The notes: a model not told the origin generated them from the letters alone. Positions 8,899-18,637 are shown, counted from the stretch's first letter. The stretch: 64,000 nucleotides of DNA from Ponticoccus litoralis (GCF_039769985.1 NZ_JBDNCH010000002.1:2604001-2668000); one strand, 5' to 3'. A program made the numbers and translations.

Positions 8899-11338
8899 CT
8901 ACTTCCGCGGTTTTGCCCGCAGGGTCGGCGCGGCCCCGGTCGGGTCCTCGGGCCAAGGGTGTTTGGGGTACTGCGCGCGCATGTCCTTGCGGACCTCGGC
9001 GTAGGACCCGGCCCAGAAGCCGGGCAGGTCCATGGTGGTCTGCACCGGGCGCTGCGCCGGGCTGAGCAGGGTCAGTTTCAACGGGCGCCGCCCCGAGACC
9101 GGATGCGTGGTCTGGCCGAAAAGCTCTTGCAGGCGCAGGGAAATCTCCGGGTGCTCACCCGAATAGTCGATGGGCACCTGCCGCCCCAGCGGCGTGGTGA
9201 AATGCGCCGGCACGGCCCTGTCGAGGGCCTGCATCTGGTCCCAGTCGAGCATGGCGCGCAGGGCGGGCAAGAGGTCGAAGCGCTTCCAGTCCTGTGCGCT
9301 CCGCACGCCCTGAAGATGCGGCAGCAGCCATGTTTCCACCGTGTCGCCAAGCGCCTTCAGGCTCATGTCGGGCAGGGCGGCGCCGCTCTCCCGGGCCAGC
9401 GCCACGCGGGCCATGAAGCGGCGCGCCGCGTCGCCCGGCGCGAGGCCCAGATCCCGGACCCCGTCGAGCATCGCAAGGCAGAGCGCATCCTCGCTGGCAT
9501 CCTTCCAGAGGCGGTCGTCGAGGAAGATGGCGCCCAGCCGTTCTTGCCGTCTTGCAACAACGCGCCTGTCGCGCCTGTCCCAAGAGCAGCGATCAACCCA
9601 TTCGATCTGATCGGAAAACTGTGCCCGGATCTCACCTTCCGAAATCGGAATGGCTTGCCGGATTCGCGCCTCGCGCGGATTTCCGTCGGTGTCGGTCACG
9701 ACAAGAAAGCGGCTGCCTGAAAGCGGGTCGCCGTCGGGCAGGATCGCGCCCTTGCCGCCGGAGAGGACAAAGCGCGGCGCCTCGCCCTTCCGCCGCTGGC
9801 CGATCCGGTCGGGATAGGCCAGCGCCGCCATCTCGGCGACCGAGCGCCCGGCATCGGCGGTCCTGGTCAGGCGCGCGAGACGTTTCGCCTCTGTGCGGAT
9901 GCGTTCAATCGCACCGCGGTCGACCCCCTGCGCCCGGGTCTCGGCGAAACGCCGGGGATCGGTCAGCGCCTCGATGCGCAGGGCAAGGTCTGTGGATGAT
10001 CCTGTGAGCGGATCGCGTTCGGACAAGAGGGCGGCCAGCCGGGCGGCTTCCGGCCCGGATTCATGCAGCATATGGGCAAGCCGGGGGTGCAGGGGAAGGC
10101 GCGAAATCGCCTTTCCCCGGGGCGTGATCAGGCCCTTGTCGTCCAGGGCACCCAGCATCTTCAGCAGCGCCTGTGCCTCGCCGAAGGCGGCGGCGGGCGG
10201 CGGGGTCAGGAAGGGCAGCTGATCCGGCGCGGCGCCCCGGGCCGCCAGTTCCAGGGCCAGCGAAGCAAGGTCCGAAGCCTCGATTTCCGCGGGGGGAAAG
10301 GCGCTTGAAGCGCCTTCCTCCCCCTTCGTCCACAGCTTGTAGGCGATACCGGGTGCCACCCGCCCGGCGCGCCCGGCGCGCTGCGTGGCCTCGGCGCGGG
10401 TCACCCGTTCGGTCACCAGCCGCGACATGCCGGAGCCGGGATCGAAGCGTGCGCGCCGGGCGCGTCCGCCATCGACCACCACGCGGATGTCCTCGATGGT
10501 CAGAGAGGTCTCGGCGATCGCGGTCGCCAGCACCAGCTTGCGGCCCTGCGGCTCGGGCCGGATCGCCGCGCGCTGCGCGGGCAGGGGCATGGCACCGAAG
10601 AGTGTGTGCAGGCGGGTATCGGCGGGCAGGCGGCCCTTCAGGCGCGCTTCGGTGCGGCGGATCTCTCCTTCGCCGGGCAGGAAGGCGAGGATGCCGCCCT
10701 GCGTTTCCTCCAGCGCCTTCAGGATGAGGTCCGACATGGCCTCTTCCAGTGCGGCTGCGCTTGTCGAGCGGGCGGTCGAGCCAGCGGTCCTCGACCGGGT
10801 AGGACCGGCCCTGCGAGGTCACCACCGGCGCGCCCATGAGCTCGGCCACCGGGGCGGCGTCCAGCGTGGCGGACATCACCAGCAGGATCAGGTCGTCGCG
10901 CAGGGCCGAGGCGATGTCGAGGCAGAAGGCCAGCCCGAGGTCGGCATTCAGCGACCGTTCGTGGAATTCGTCGAAGAGCACCGCGCCCACGCCCGGCAGC
11001 TCGGGGTCGGACTGGATCATGCGGGTCAGGATGCCCTCTGTCACCACCTCGATCCGGGTCGAGCGGGAGACCTTGGCCTCGCCCCGCATGCGGTAGCCGA
11101 CGGTCTGGCCCGGCTCTTCCCCCAGTTGTTCGGCCAGGCGCTGCGCGGCGGCGCGGGCGGCCAGGCGGCGTGGCTCCAGCATGACGATGCGGCCTTTTGT
11201 CAGACCCGCCTCGAGCATGGCGAGCGGCACGCGCGTGGTCTTGCCCGCGCCCGGCGGCGCCTGCAGCACGGCGCGCCCCGTCGCGCGCAGCGCGGCAAGT
11301 AGGTCGGGCAGGGCGTCGTCGATGGGCAGGCGGGTCAT
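8899..11338 (-). CDS. hrpB: ATP-dependent RNA helicase HrpB (frameshifted)
   Basis: DEAH-box helicase of about 813 residues. Walker A APPGAGKTT is at residues 27-35 and DEFH near residue 120; VMSATLD follows. After a frameshift the sequence continues with FLPGEGEIRRTE, ATAIAETSLTIEDIRVVVDGG and QRAGRAGRVAPG, ending in the HrpB-specific C-terminal domain (DYSGEHPEISLRLQELFG). The shift lies at 10746-10753, where CCAGTGCG should read CCAGGCG in plus orientation. The cellular substrate of HrpB is not settled in bacteria. Divergent from meaB. Confidence 0.93.
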
Positions 11339-11376
11339 GTCAGCGCTTTAGCGCGGCGGCGGGGCGCTTGGCCAGT

Positions 11377-11441
11377 GGGGAGGGGGCGCTGTCCCCCGGC
11401 CCTCGCGGGCCTCCCCTGAGGTATTTGTGAGACCGAAGAAG
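11377..11441 (-). repeat. Dispersed CTTCTT/GGGGGC-hairpin repeat, copy 3
   Basis: Minus orientation: head CTTCTTCGGTCTCACAAATACC, tail GGGGGACAGCGCCCCC with a slightly enlarged loop. Unlike most copies it sits in a divergent promoter region (hrpB/meaB) and follows no gene. Confidence 0.75.
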
Positions 11442-11485
11442 CACGGGTTCTGGACTTTCGATCCGGGGCGCGGGATGACAGGGGC

Positions 11486-12467
11486 ATGGATATCGACGAT
11501 CTGAAGGCCCGCATCCTCGCGGGCGAGCGGCGGGCTCTGGCGCGCGCCATCACGCTGGTGGAAAGCGGGCGGGCGGATCACCGCGCCGATGCGCTGAGAC
11601 TGTTGGAGTCGCTGAAGGGCCACGGGCGCGAGGCCCTGCGCGTGGGGCTGTCGGGGACGCCGGGGGTGGGCAAGTCGACCTTCATCGAGGCCTTCGGATT
11701 GATGCTGACCGCCCGGGGGCTGAAGGTGGCCGTTCTGGCGGTCGATCCCTCGTCGGCGCGGTCCGGCGGGTCGATCCTCGGCGACAAGACCCGGATGGAG
11801 CGGCTGTCGCGCGACAAGGGGGCCTTTATCCGGCTCGTCCCCCTCGCAAAGCCAGCTTGGCGGCGTCGCCCGGCGCACCCGGGAGGCCATCGACCTCTGC
11901 GAGGCGGCGGGTTTCGACGTGGTGCTGATCGAGACGGTGGGTGTCGGCCAGTCCGAGACCATGGTGGCCGAGATGTCGGACCTCTTCCTGCTGCTGTTGG
12001 CGCCCGCCGGTGGCGACGAGCTGCAGGGGGTGAAGCGCGGCATCATGGAGATGGCGGATATCCTGTTGGTCAACAAGGCGGACGGCGAGCTGAAGCGGCA
12101 GGCGATCTGCACCTGCGCGGATTACGCGGGCGCCCTGCGGCTGTTGCGCAAACGCCCGCAGGATCCCGAGGGTTTCCCCAAGGCGCTGCCGGTTTCGGCG
12201 CTGGAGGAAGAGGGCCTGCAGAAGGCCTGGGACGAGATGACCGCGCTTGCCGACTGGCGCCGGGCCGAGGGACATTTCGCGGCCCGCCGGGCGGCGCAGG
12301 CGCGGTTCTGGTTCGAGGCCGAGGTGCGCGACCGGCTGCTGGCGCGGCTGGTGCGCGAGCCCCTGAAAGGCGCCATGCGGTCCATGGCCGGGCAGGTGGA
12401 AAACGGCGAGATCAGCCCCTCTACCGCCGCCGAAGAGCTTTTGCGCGCGCATCTGATGCTGGAATAG
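11486..12467 (+). CDS. meaB: Methylmalonyl-CoA mutase-associated GTPase MeaB (frameshifted)
   Basis: G3E GTPase that protects and loads the B12-dependent methylmalonyl-CoA mutase; about 327 residues. Walker A is GTPGVGKST at residues 57-65, then VLAVDPSSARSGGSILGDKTRM, VLIETVGVGQSE and the NKAD base-specificity motif (LLVNKADGEL). A one-base insertion near 11836-11840 (ATCCGGCTCGTCC) shifts the frame between FIR and the expected SPSQ-LGGVARRTREAI. The mutase itself is not in this window. Confidence 0.92.
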
Positions 12468-12615
12468 AGGGGGGCGGGACTTGACGGGCGGGCGCGCTGC
12501 GGCTAAAGCCACCCGACAGCTTTCCGGGCGCCCCCCGACTCAACAACGGGCGGCGCCCTTTGATTTTGGCGAGTGGGGCCTTGTCCCGGCGCCCTGAGAC
12601 AACGAGGACGAAGAC

Positions 12616-12903
12616 ATGTCGCGTGTTTGCGAACTGACCGGAAAAGGCCCGATGGTTGGCAACAATGTCAGCCATGCCAACAACAAGACCAAGCGGCGCT
12701 ACCTGCCGAACCTGAACGACGTGACCCTGCGCTCGGAAGCGCTGGGCCGTGGCATCAAGCTGCGGATCACGGCTTCGGCTCTGCGTTCGGTGGACCACCG
12801 TGGCGGTCTCGACAAGTTCCTGGCGAAGGCCAAGGACGTCGAGCTGTCCGACCGCGCGCTGAAGGTGAAGAAAGAGATTGCGAAGGTTCAGGCAGAGGCC
12901 TGA
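12616..12903 (+). CDS. rpmB: 50S ribosomal protein L28
   Basis: Large-subunit ribosomal protein, 95 residues, intact. It begins MSRVCELTGKGPMVGNNVSH, with the typical NNKTKRRYLPNL segment, and ends in a basic helix. The A/G-rich ACAACGAGGACGAAGAC precedes the start. Stands alone with its own terminator. Confidence 0.98.
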   Translation: MSRVCELTGKGPMVGNNVSHANNKTKRRYLPNLNDVTLRSEALGRGIKLRITASALRSVDHRGGLDKFLAKAKDVELSDRALKVKKEIAKVQAEA

Positions 12904-12928
12904 TTTCCTTTCTTTTTTCCAGGGTTTG

Positions 12929-12965
12929 ACGGCCTCGGGTGGAAACGCCCGGGGCCGTTGCATTT
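12929..12965 (+). terminator. Rho-independent terminator of rpmB
   Basis: ACGGCCTCGGGTG, a GAAA tetraloop, CGCCCGGGGCCGT, then TGCATTTTG. It lies 26 bases after the rpmB stop. Confidence 0.85.
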
Positions 12966-13006
12966 TGTCGCGTGCGTCCCTTGGCGCGGCGCGCTATAAG
13001 CCTGCC

Positions 13007-13354
13007 ATGCGCATGATCCGCCCCCTTGTTCTGGTGCTGACGCTGCTGTCGCTGACGGTGACAGGAGTCGGCGGAGCATGGGCGCGCGGGCAGGCGCCCG
13101 CCGTGGGCACCGTGGAGCTTTGCCTCGGGCTGTCGGCTGTCACGGTCTCTGTGGACGCCAGCGGCCAGCCGGTCGCGCCGCCGCATCTGTGCGGTGAAAA
13201 GGCCCTTTCGCTGATTCTCGCTCTTGCGGCCCCGACCCCCAAGGGCCTTTGGCGCCCGTTGGAAACGGTGGTGCATGTGGCCCCCGCAGAGCAGCGTGCC
13301 GCGGGCTTCGGCCCCCGGGCCAGCCGGGCCCGGGGACCGCCACCCGCCCTCTGA
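13007..13354 (+). CDS. Small exported protein, DUF2946-like, next to a copper chaperone
   Basis: 115 residues starting MRMIRPLVLVLTLLSL, a hydrophobic signal or anchor segment ending about residue 25 (GGAWARG). The mature part has LCLGLSAVTVSVDASGQ and PPHLCGEK; the two cysteines and one histidine could bind metal. The shape resembles the DUF2946-type proteins found beside copper-handling genes, but similarity is by eye only. It lies 26 bases ahead of the PCu(A)C chaperone gene and probably shares a transcript with it. A second ATG at 13013 is an alternative start. Confidence 0.6.
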   Translation: MRMIRPLVLVLTLLSLTVTGVGGAWARGQAPAVGTVELCLGLSAVTVSVDASGQPVAPPHLCGEKALSLILALAAPTPKGLWRPLETVVHVAPAEQRAAGFGPRASRARGPPPAL

Positions 13355-13380
13355 TCTGCCTTTCCCTTTCCTGAAACCGA

Positions 13381-13854
13381 ATGCAGAGACTCATGAAACA
13401 CACCGTTATGCTCACCGGCCTGATGGCCGTTCTCGCCATGCCCGCTGCCGCCGAAATCGTCGTCAAGGACGCCTATGCGCGGTCGTCCAATGCCATGGCG
13501 GGCGCCGCCTTCATGGCGATCGAGAACACCGGCCCCGAGGACGATCGCCTGATCGGCGCCGCCTCGGACGTGGCGAAGCGCGTCGAATTGCACACCCACC
13601 GCGACATGGGCGGCGGCGTGATGAAGATGATGCACGTCGAAGAGGGCTTTGCCCTGCCCGCAGGCGAAACGCATATGCTGATGCGCGGCGGCGATCACGT
13701 CATGTTCATGGGGCTGAACGGCACCATGGAGCAGGGCGATACGGTCACCGTGACGCTGACCTTCGAAAACGCCGGCGAGCAGGTCGTCGAGATCCCCGTC
13801 GACCTTGAGCGCAAGCCCGATCATTCGGGCCATGGCGGTCACGCCGGCCACTGA
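13381..13854 (+). CDS. PCu(A)C-type periplasmic copper chaperone
   Basis: Delivers Cu(I) to the CuA/CuB centres of cytochrome oxidase. Signal peptide MKHTVMLTGLMAVLAMPAAA (second Met, 13393, is the better start). The H-M-rich copper site is seen as HTHRDMGGGVMKMMHVEEG followed by HMLMRGGDHVMFMGL, matching the family pattern H(M)x10Mx21HxM. A His-rich tail (HSGHGGHAGH) closes the 157-residue protein. The oxidase assembly operon lies about 30 kb away in this window. Confidence 0.93.
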   Translation: MQRLMKHTVMLTGLMAVLAMPAAAEIVVKDAYARSSNAMAGAAFMAIENTGPEDDRLIGAASDVAKRVELHTHRDMGGGVMKMMHVEEGFALPAGETHMLMRGGDHVMFMGLNGTMEQGDTVTVTLTFENAGEQVVEIPVDLERKPDHSGHGGHAGH

Positions 13855-13864
13855 TCGCGGTGCC

Positions 13865-14548
13865 TTACCCCGCCAGCAGCCTGTCGACCCACTGGGGGAC
13901 AATGCGGCTGGCGGGTCCGGTGTGATGCGCGTCGAAGGCGCCCGAGACATCGGTGCTTTCGAGGTTCAGTTCGACCGTATGGGCGCCCCTTGCGGCGGCC
14001 TCCTGCACGAATCCGGCGGCGGGATAGACCTGCCCCGAGGTGCCGATGGCCGCGAAGACCGTGCATTCTGCAAGGCGGTCCGCGATCAGGTCCATGTGAT
14101 AGGGCATTTCGCCGAACCAGACCACGTCCGGGCGCGTGGCCCGGGCCGCGCAGGCCGGGCAGGGGTCGTCGGGCGCCATGGTGGCGGGCGCCTCCCAGCC
14201 ATGGCCGCAGGCGGCGCAGAGCGCGCGCGACAGGGCGCCGTGCATGTGGATCGCCTCGGCGCCCGCCTTCTCGTGCAGCCCGTCGACGTTCTGCGTGATC
14301 AGCGTCACCGGCGCGTGCCCGGCAAGCCGGGCCAGTGCCCTGTGCGCCGCGTTGGGCTGGGCCGCGGCGGCCTGCGCGCGGCGCGCGTTGTAGAATTCAT
14401 GCACCAGCGCCGGGTTGCGGGCGAAGCCCTCGGGCGTGGCGACGTCCTCGATCCGGTGCTGCGCCCAGAGCCCCTCGGCGTCGCGAAAGGTGCCAAGCCC
14501 GCTTTCGGCGGAAAGCCCCGCGCCGGTGAGAACCACGATCCTGTCCAT
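13865..14548 (-). CDS. cobB: Sirtuin-family NAD-dependent protein deacylase
   Basis: 227 residues, intact. NAD-binding GAGLSAESGLGTFRD at residues 9-23, QNVDGLHEKAGA with the following catalytic-loop HMHG, and a zinc ribbon with two Cys pairs (LCAAC and PCPAC). Removes acyl groups from lysines using NAD; the RPDVVWFGEMPYHMD segment resembles class III (SIRT5-type) enzymes with a Y-x2-D-like substrate pocket, which is inference. Convergent with the PCu(A)C gene, 10 bases apart. Confidence 0.93.
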   Translation of the reverse strand: MDRIVVLTGAGLSAESGLGTFRDAEGLWAQHRIEDVATPEGFARNPALVHEFYNARRAQAAAAQPNAAHRALARLAGHAPVTLITQNVDGLHEKAGAEAIHMHGALSRALCAACGHGWEAPATMAPDDPCPACAARATRPDVVWFGEMPYHMDLIADRLAECTVFAAIGTSGQVYPAAGFVQEAAARGAHTVELNLESTDVSGAFDAHHTGPASRIVPQWVDRLLAG

Positions 14549-14593
14549 GCCGTCTTCCTTGAGATCCCTCTTCCGGGATTGTAGGGCAGGGGC

Positions 14594-15035
14594 ATGGGAA
14601 AACGCATCCTCTTTGTCTGCCTCGGGAATATCTGCCGGTCGCCCTCTGCCGAGGCGGTGGTGCGACGGATGGCCGGGGACCGGGGCCTGACGGTCGGCCT
14701 CGGACAGCGCGGGCACCGGCGCCTGGCACATCGGAGAGCCGCCCTACGGCCCGATGCAAAAGGCGGCGCGGGCGCGGGGATACGATCTGTCGGGATTGCG
14801 GGCGCGCCGGGTGACCCGGGATGACTTCGACCGGTTCGACATGGTCGTGGCGATGGATCGCGACAACCTCGACGATCTGCGCGCCCTTGCGCCCGGTGGC
14901 GCCGACCTGCGGCTGATGACGGAATTCGCGCCGGGCTGCGGGGCCTCGGTGCCGGATCCGTATTACACGCGCGACTTCGACGGCACGCTGGATCTGATAG
15001 AGCGCTGCGCGCGGGGCCTGCTGGATCAGCTGTAA
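14594..15035 (+). CDS. Low-molecular-weight protein tyrosine phosphatase (frameshifted)
   Basis: About 146 residues. The active-site loop CLGNICRSP is at residues 9-17 and the general-acid motif DPYY near the end. One inserted base at 14701 (GGCCTCGGAC for GGCCTGGAC) shifts the frame; repair gives LDSAGTGAWHIGEPPYGPMQKAARARGYD, a textbook LMW-PTP stretch. Divergent from the sirtuin gene. The last 10 bases overlap the convergent small gene on the other strand. Confidence 0.92.
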
Positions 15036-15205
15036 AGGCGGCGCGCCACCAGCCAGGCCACCGGCAGCGCCGCGACAAAGCCAAGGGCTGCAGCGATCAG
15101 GATCGGCAGAAGCGTGTCGTAGCCAGCCACCAGGACCGCAATGACGGCGGTTCCGGCAAGGGAGGTCGAGATCAGGGTGTAAAGAATACCGGCCAGGCGC
15201 AACAT
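15026..15205 (-). CDS. Small two-helix membrane protein
   Basis: 59 residues with two hydrophobic segments (LAGILYTLISTSLAGTAVIAV and LLPILIAAALGFVAALPVAWL) and a basic end (ARRLYS). Start chosen at ATG 15203-15205 because the upstream in-frame codons are not hydrophobic or conserved-looking. Function unknown. An FNR-like site lies 55-68 bases upstream, a normal distance for activation, so an oxygen-responsive membrane role is possible. Confidence 0.65.
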   Translation of the reverse strand: MLRLAGILYTLISTSLAGTAVIAVLVAGYDTLLPILIAAALGFVAALPVAWLVARRLYS

Positions 15206-15259
15206 CGGGGGTCCTTTCGCTTGTGCATGGACCATGTGCATGGGGGCGGATGCGGCGCC

Positions 15260-15273
15260 TTGATCCAGGTCAG
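15260..15273. promoter_or_regulatory. FNR/FnrL-like box, one mismatch
   Basis: TTGAT-CCAG-GTCAG compared with the consensus TTGAT-N4-ATCAA (R-TCAA variants are common in Rhodobacter). Nine of ten half-site bases fit if R is allowed. It lies 55 bp upstream of the 59-residue membrane protein (minus) and 70 bp upstream of the DUF1353 gene (plus). Confidence 0.4.
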
Positions 15274-15342
15274 GCCCTCGGCTTGAACATGCCCGGGGTT
15301 TCACCATAGGTTGCGGCAAAACCAATTTGTTTCGGAAATCCC

Positions 15343-16220
15343 ATGTTCAGATCCGGCTTTTTCTGCCTTGCAGCCCTTTCCCTGACAGCCTGTGCCCCAA
15401 CCCTTCCGCGTCACGGCGGCGGCGGATTCGAGCCCGAGGTCTCTTGCCTGACACAGCCCGGGTGCAGCTTCGACCAAAGCCCGGTCCGGGTGCTGAACGA
15501 ACCGGTGCGCCTGCCGAACCGGGCCTATACCTTCTTTCCGGTCGCACAGCCGTTGAACTTCGTCGATGCCAAGGGAAGTCAATGGGTTGCCCCGGCCCGG
15601 ACCCTGACCGACGGGGCCTCTATCCCGAAGATCTTCGTCTCGATCGTCGGAGAGCCGACCTCACCGGAATACATCAACGCGGCGGCGGTGCACGATGCCT
15701 ATTGCGGGGTCGGAAACGAGACGGGCCCGATGTTCCACCGCGCCGACTGGCAGGACGTCCACCTGATGTTCTACGACGGGCTGATTGTCGGCGGCACGGA
15801 TCCGAAGCGGGCGAAGATCATGTTCGCGGCGGTCTGGCTGGGGGGCCGCGCTGGCCCGATGGGGGCGGCGGCGGAGTCATTTCGACCCAGGGCACCGAGG
15901 TGATCGCGCCGGACAACCATGCGCATGCGCTGGCGCCGGTTCCCGTGGCGCGGCTGCAAGAGGCGATGCGCCAGAGCATCCGGCACATCAACCGCAATGA
16001 TCCGACCATGCCGGAGCTGGTCGATTACCTCTGGTGGCTGCAAGGCGAAATGCTGCGCGAGGTGGCCGGCACCGATGACCGGCACGGTGGCGGCCTGGCC
16101 CATGCCACCGACGGCTACGAGCCCGAGTACACGCCCGATCCCGAAGCGGGCGCAAGCGATCTGTCCCCCGATGAACCCGGCGCGGTGACGGACCCGGTCG
16201 AGCCTGGCGTCGCCTTCTAG
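15343..16220 (+). CDS. DUF1353 lipoprotein with acidic C-terminal extension (frameshifted)
   Basis: Lipoprotein signal MFRSGFFCLAALSLTAC with the lipidated cysteine at residue 17. The DUF1353 core shows TLTDGASIPKIF, AAAVHDAYCG and a later DWQDVHLMFYDGL. A missing base at 15850-15851 (CGCGCTGG for CGCGCCTGG) moves the frame; restored, the protein continues WPDGGGGGVISTQGTEVI to a second, acidic region with HINRNDPTMPELVDYLWWLQ and a stop at 16218-16220, about 292 residues in all. The role of DUF1353 is unknown, though it occurs in phage and envelope settings. Confidence 0.75.
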
Positions 16221-16316
16221 ATCGGCGGCGGAGCGTTCCCGCTGCCCGGCAGCCCTTCGATGCAACGCGAATCGGGGGGCGGGGGTTGTCCTGCCAGAGC
16301 AAACGAGGCCCGCCGC

Positions 16317-16547
16317 ATGTTTCCCCTCATGACACTGCCGCAGCAGATGATGCTGATCTCGATGCAGGCCACGCAGGCCTATTTCGTCACATATCTCGAG
16401 ACCTCCCTGCGGCTTATGGCGCAGGGGCACATGGCTTCGGAGGAGGCGGCGGGCAGGGTCACCGCCGCCGCCGAACAGGTGAACCGGGCCGCGCAGGACG
16501 CCCTGTGCGCGGCTGGCAAGGACAAGTGCGACTCTCTGCCGGTCTGA
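16317..16547 (+). CDS. Small hypothetical helical protein
   Basis: 76 residues, MFPLMTLPQQMMLISMQATQ..., predicted helical with Met- and Gln-rich first half and an Ala-rich second half, ending CDSLPV. It looks loosely phasin-like in composition, but I do not recognise it. The ATG at 16317 is preferred to an upstream in-frame ATG at 16260 because of its position after a GC-rich stretch with no coding character. Confidence 0.5.
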   Translation: MFPLMTLPQQMMLISMQATQAYFVTYLETSLRLMAQGHMASEEAAGRVTAAAEQVNRAAQDALCAAGKDKCDSLPV

Positions 16548-16854
16548 CCCAAGCCCGATGTCCCGGAGTGGCGGCAAGAGGCCCTGCCGAGCCTACGGGC
16601 GGGGCGCCCCGTGACGGGGGCCGTGACACGGACCTTGCATCACCGCCCCTGAAACCGGTCGATCTCGCGGTTGGCGGAAGCCCGCGCAGGTGCCGAAGCG
16701 GATCGGATGCCCGCGCGCCCCAAGGGCCCCTGCGCGGGGCGGGATGCGCGCGTTCGGTTGCCGCCCCGGCGGGCACACCGCCTTGTCGGGGTGGGGCTGC
16801 GACAGGGCAGGCCGGCGCCGCCTGCGGCAGGGCAGGGCCTGCGACCTGTGACCC
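16548..16854. other. Gap with no recognisable gene
   Basis: 307 bp between the small helical protein and the znuB stop. GC-rich with several short inverted repeats; no conserved reading frame, tRNA or T-tailed terminator stood out. Confidence 0.5.
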
Positions 16855-17673
16855 TCAGCGCCGCGGCTTCCGCAGGCCGCCCGAGGCCCCGGCTGCGGTC
16901 ACCGAGACCGCGAACAGCGCCGCCACGATGCAGACGATGGTCGGTCCGGTGGGGGTGTCGAAGCGGAAGGCCGACCACAGGCCCCCAAGCACCGACAGGC
17001 TGGCGACGGCGGTCGCGATCACGGCCATGGCCTCTGGCGTGCGGCTGAAGGGGCGCGCGGCGGCGGCGGGGATGATCAGCATCGCGGTAATCAGCAGCGC
17101 GCCGACCACCTTGATCGCCACGGCGACGACGATGGCCAGCGCGAGGGTCAGGACCATGCCCTCGCGTTTCGGGTCGAGGCCCTCGGAAAAGGCGAGGTCG
17201 GGGTTCAGGGTCGCCATGAGCAGGGAGCTCCAGCGCCAGACGACCAGCGCCAGAACGGCAAGGGCTCCGCCCCATATGACCGCAAGATCCGAGGCCGAGA
17301 CGGCAAGGATGTCGCCGAAGAGATAGGCCATCAGGTCAATGCGAATGCCGCTGAGGAAAGAGGCCGCCACAAGTCCGAAGGCCAGCGCGGAATGGGCCAG
17401 CACCCCCAGCATGGTGTCCATGGCGTAGCCGCGCCCGGCCAGGCTGGAGACGGTGAAGGCCATGAGCAGAGAGATCGCCAGAACCCCGCCGAAGATCGAG
17501 GCATCGAAGGTCAGGGCAAGGGCGACGCCAAGGATGGCGGCATGGGCGGTGGCATCCCCGAAATAGGCCATGCGGCGCCAGACCACGAAGCACCCAAGCG
17601 GCGCGGCGGCGATGGCAAGACCCAGTCCGGCCAGCGCGGCGCGGACCATGAAATCGTCGAGAAGTCCGGTCAT
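16855..17673 (-). CDS. znuB: Zinc ABC transporter permease
   Basis: 272-residue membrane permease of the ZnuABC system that brings Zn2+ across the inner membrane. About eight hydrophobic segments; conserved pieces FFVVWRRMAYFGDATAHAAILG-like at the N-terminus and VVGALLITAMLIIPAAAAR near residue 210. Its ATG (17671-17673) overlaps the znuC stop (ATGA), so it is coupled to znuC. Confidence 0.95.
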   Translation of the reverse strand: MTGLLDDFMVRAALAGLGLAIAAAPLGCFVVWRRMAYFGDATAHAAILGVALALTFDASIFGGVLAISLLMAFTVSSLAGRGYAMDTMLGVLAHSALAFGLVAASFLSGIRIDLMAYLFGDILAVSASDLAVIWGGALAVLALVVWRWSSLLMATLNPDLAFSEGLDPKREGMVLTLALAIVVAVAIKVVGALLITAMLIIPAAAARPFSRTPEAMAVIATAVASLSVLGGLWSAFRFDTPTGPTIVCIVAALFAVSVTAAGASGGLRKPRR

Positions 17674-18434
17674 TCCGCGGCCTCCGGTCCGTCGTGGCTG
17701 TGGGGGTGTTCGTGGTGGTGATGGTGATCGTGGTGATGGTCGTGATGATGCGTGTAAAGCGCCATGGTGCCCTTTGTCCCGCTGCCGAACAGGGCGCGGT
17801 ACTCGGGGGCAGAGGCGACCTGTTGCGGCCCGCCCTGACAGCAGATGTGGCGGTTCAGGCAGATCACCCTGTCGCTGGCGCTCATGACCACGTGCAGATC
17901 GTGGCTGACCATCAGGACGCCGCAACCGGTTTCCTGCCGGACCGTCTCGATCTGCTGGTAGAAGGCGGCGATGCCGGGTTGGTCCAGCCCCTGCGTGGCC
18001 TCGTCGAGCACCAGAAGATGCGGCTTGGAGATCAGGGCACGGGCCAGCAGGACGCGCTGGAACTGCCCGCCCGACAGGACGCTCAGCTGGCGGTCGGCAA
18101 TCTCTGTGACCCCGGCCTGCGCCATGGCGGCCTGAACCGCCTCTTTGGAAGGCCTGCGGCGCAGGGACAGAAGCCGCGTCACGGTCATCGGCAGGGTCGG
18201 GTCCATGTGAAGCCGTTGCGGCACATAGCCGACACGCAGCCCCGGCTGCCGCGTGATCCGGCCCGCGTTCGGCGCGACAGAGCCGATCAGCACCCGCAAA
18301 AGGGTCGATTTGCCTGAACCATTGGGCCCGACGATGGTCACGATTTCCCCGGCGTCCATGCTGAGCGAGACACTGTCCAGCACCGCTTCGCCGCCGTAGC
18401 GGACGCTGACATCGGAAAGGGCAAAGAGACTCAT
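17670..18434 (-). CDS. znuC: Zinc ABC transporter ATPase with His-rich tail
   Basis: 254 residues. Walker A GPNGSGKST (about residues 37-45), signature LSGGQFQR (about 138) and Walker B LLVLDEA are all intact, followed by the switch histidine in VSHDLH. Unusual: the last about 28 residues are His/Asp-rich (THHHDHHHDHHHHHEHPHSH), a likely cytosolic zinc-binding tail that most ABC ATPases lack but that occurs in some ZnuC. Divergent from znuA; a Zur-like box sits between. Confidence 0.95.
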   Translation of the reverse strand: MSLFALSDVSVRYGGEAVLDSVSLSMDAGEIVTIVGPNGSGKSTLLRVLIGSVAPNAGRITRQPGLRVGYVPQRLHMDPTLPMTVTRLLSLRRRPSKEAVQAAMAQAGVTEIADRQLSVLSGGQFQRVLLARALISKPHLLVLDEATQGLDQPGIAAFYQQIETVRQETGCGVLMVSHDLHVVMSASDRVICLNRHICCQGGPQQVASAPEYRALFGSGTKGTMALYTHHHDHHHDHHHHHEHPHSHDGPEAAE

Positions 18435-18612
18435 GCGCGTGGCCCCGCTACGGGGGCCGTGCCGGGGGGCAAGAATCGGTGCACCGGGTCAGTCTCGGTT
18501 TCAAGAACGCTCTCCCTTCTTCCTGCCCTGCCTTGCACCGGAGCGTCCGGTGGCGGCGGCCCGCGACTCTCTGACTTGATATATCGTAACATTCAAGATA
18601 CCGAAATGGCAG

Positions 18613-18627
18613 TGTTACAACATAACA
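18613..18627. promoter_or_regulatory. Zur-like operator between znuC and znuA
   Basis: TGTTACAACATAACA, a 15-bp near-palindrome (TGTTA...TAACA) resembling alphaproteobacterial Zur boxes, 10 bases upstream of the znuA ATG. A second AT-rich patch (ATATCGTAACATTC, about 18580-18593) may be another half-site serving znuCB. Both transcription units would then be repressed by zinc-loaded Zur. zur itself is not in the window. Confidence 0.6.
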
Positions 18628-18637
18628 GGATAACGAT

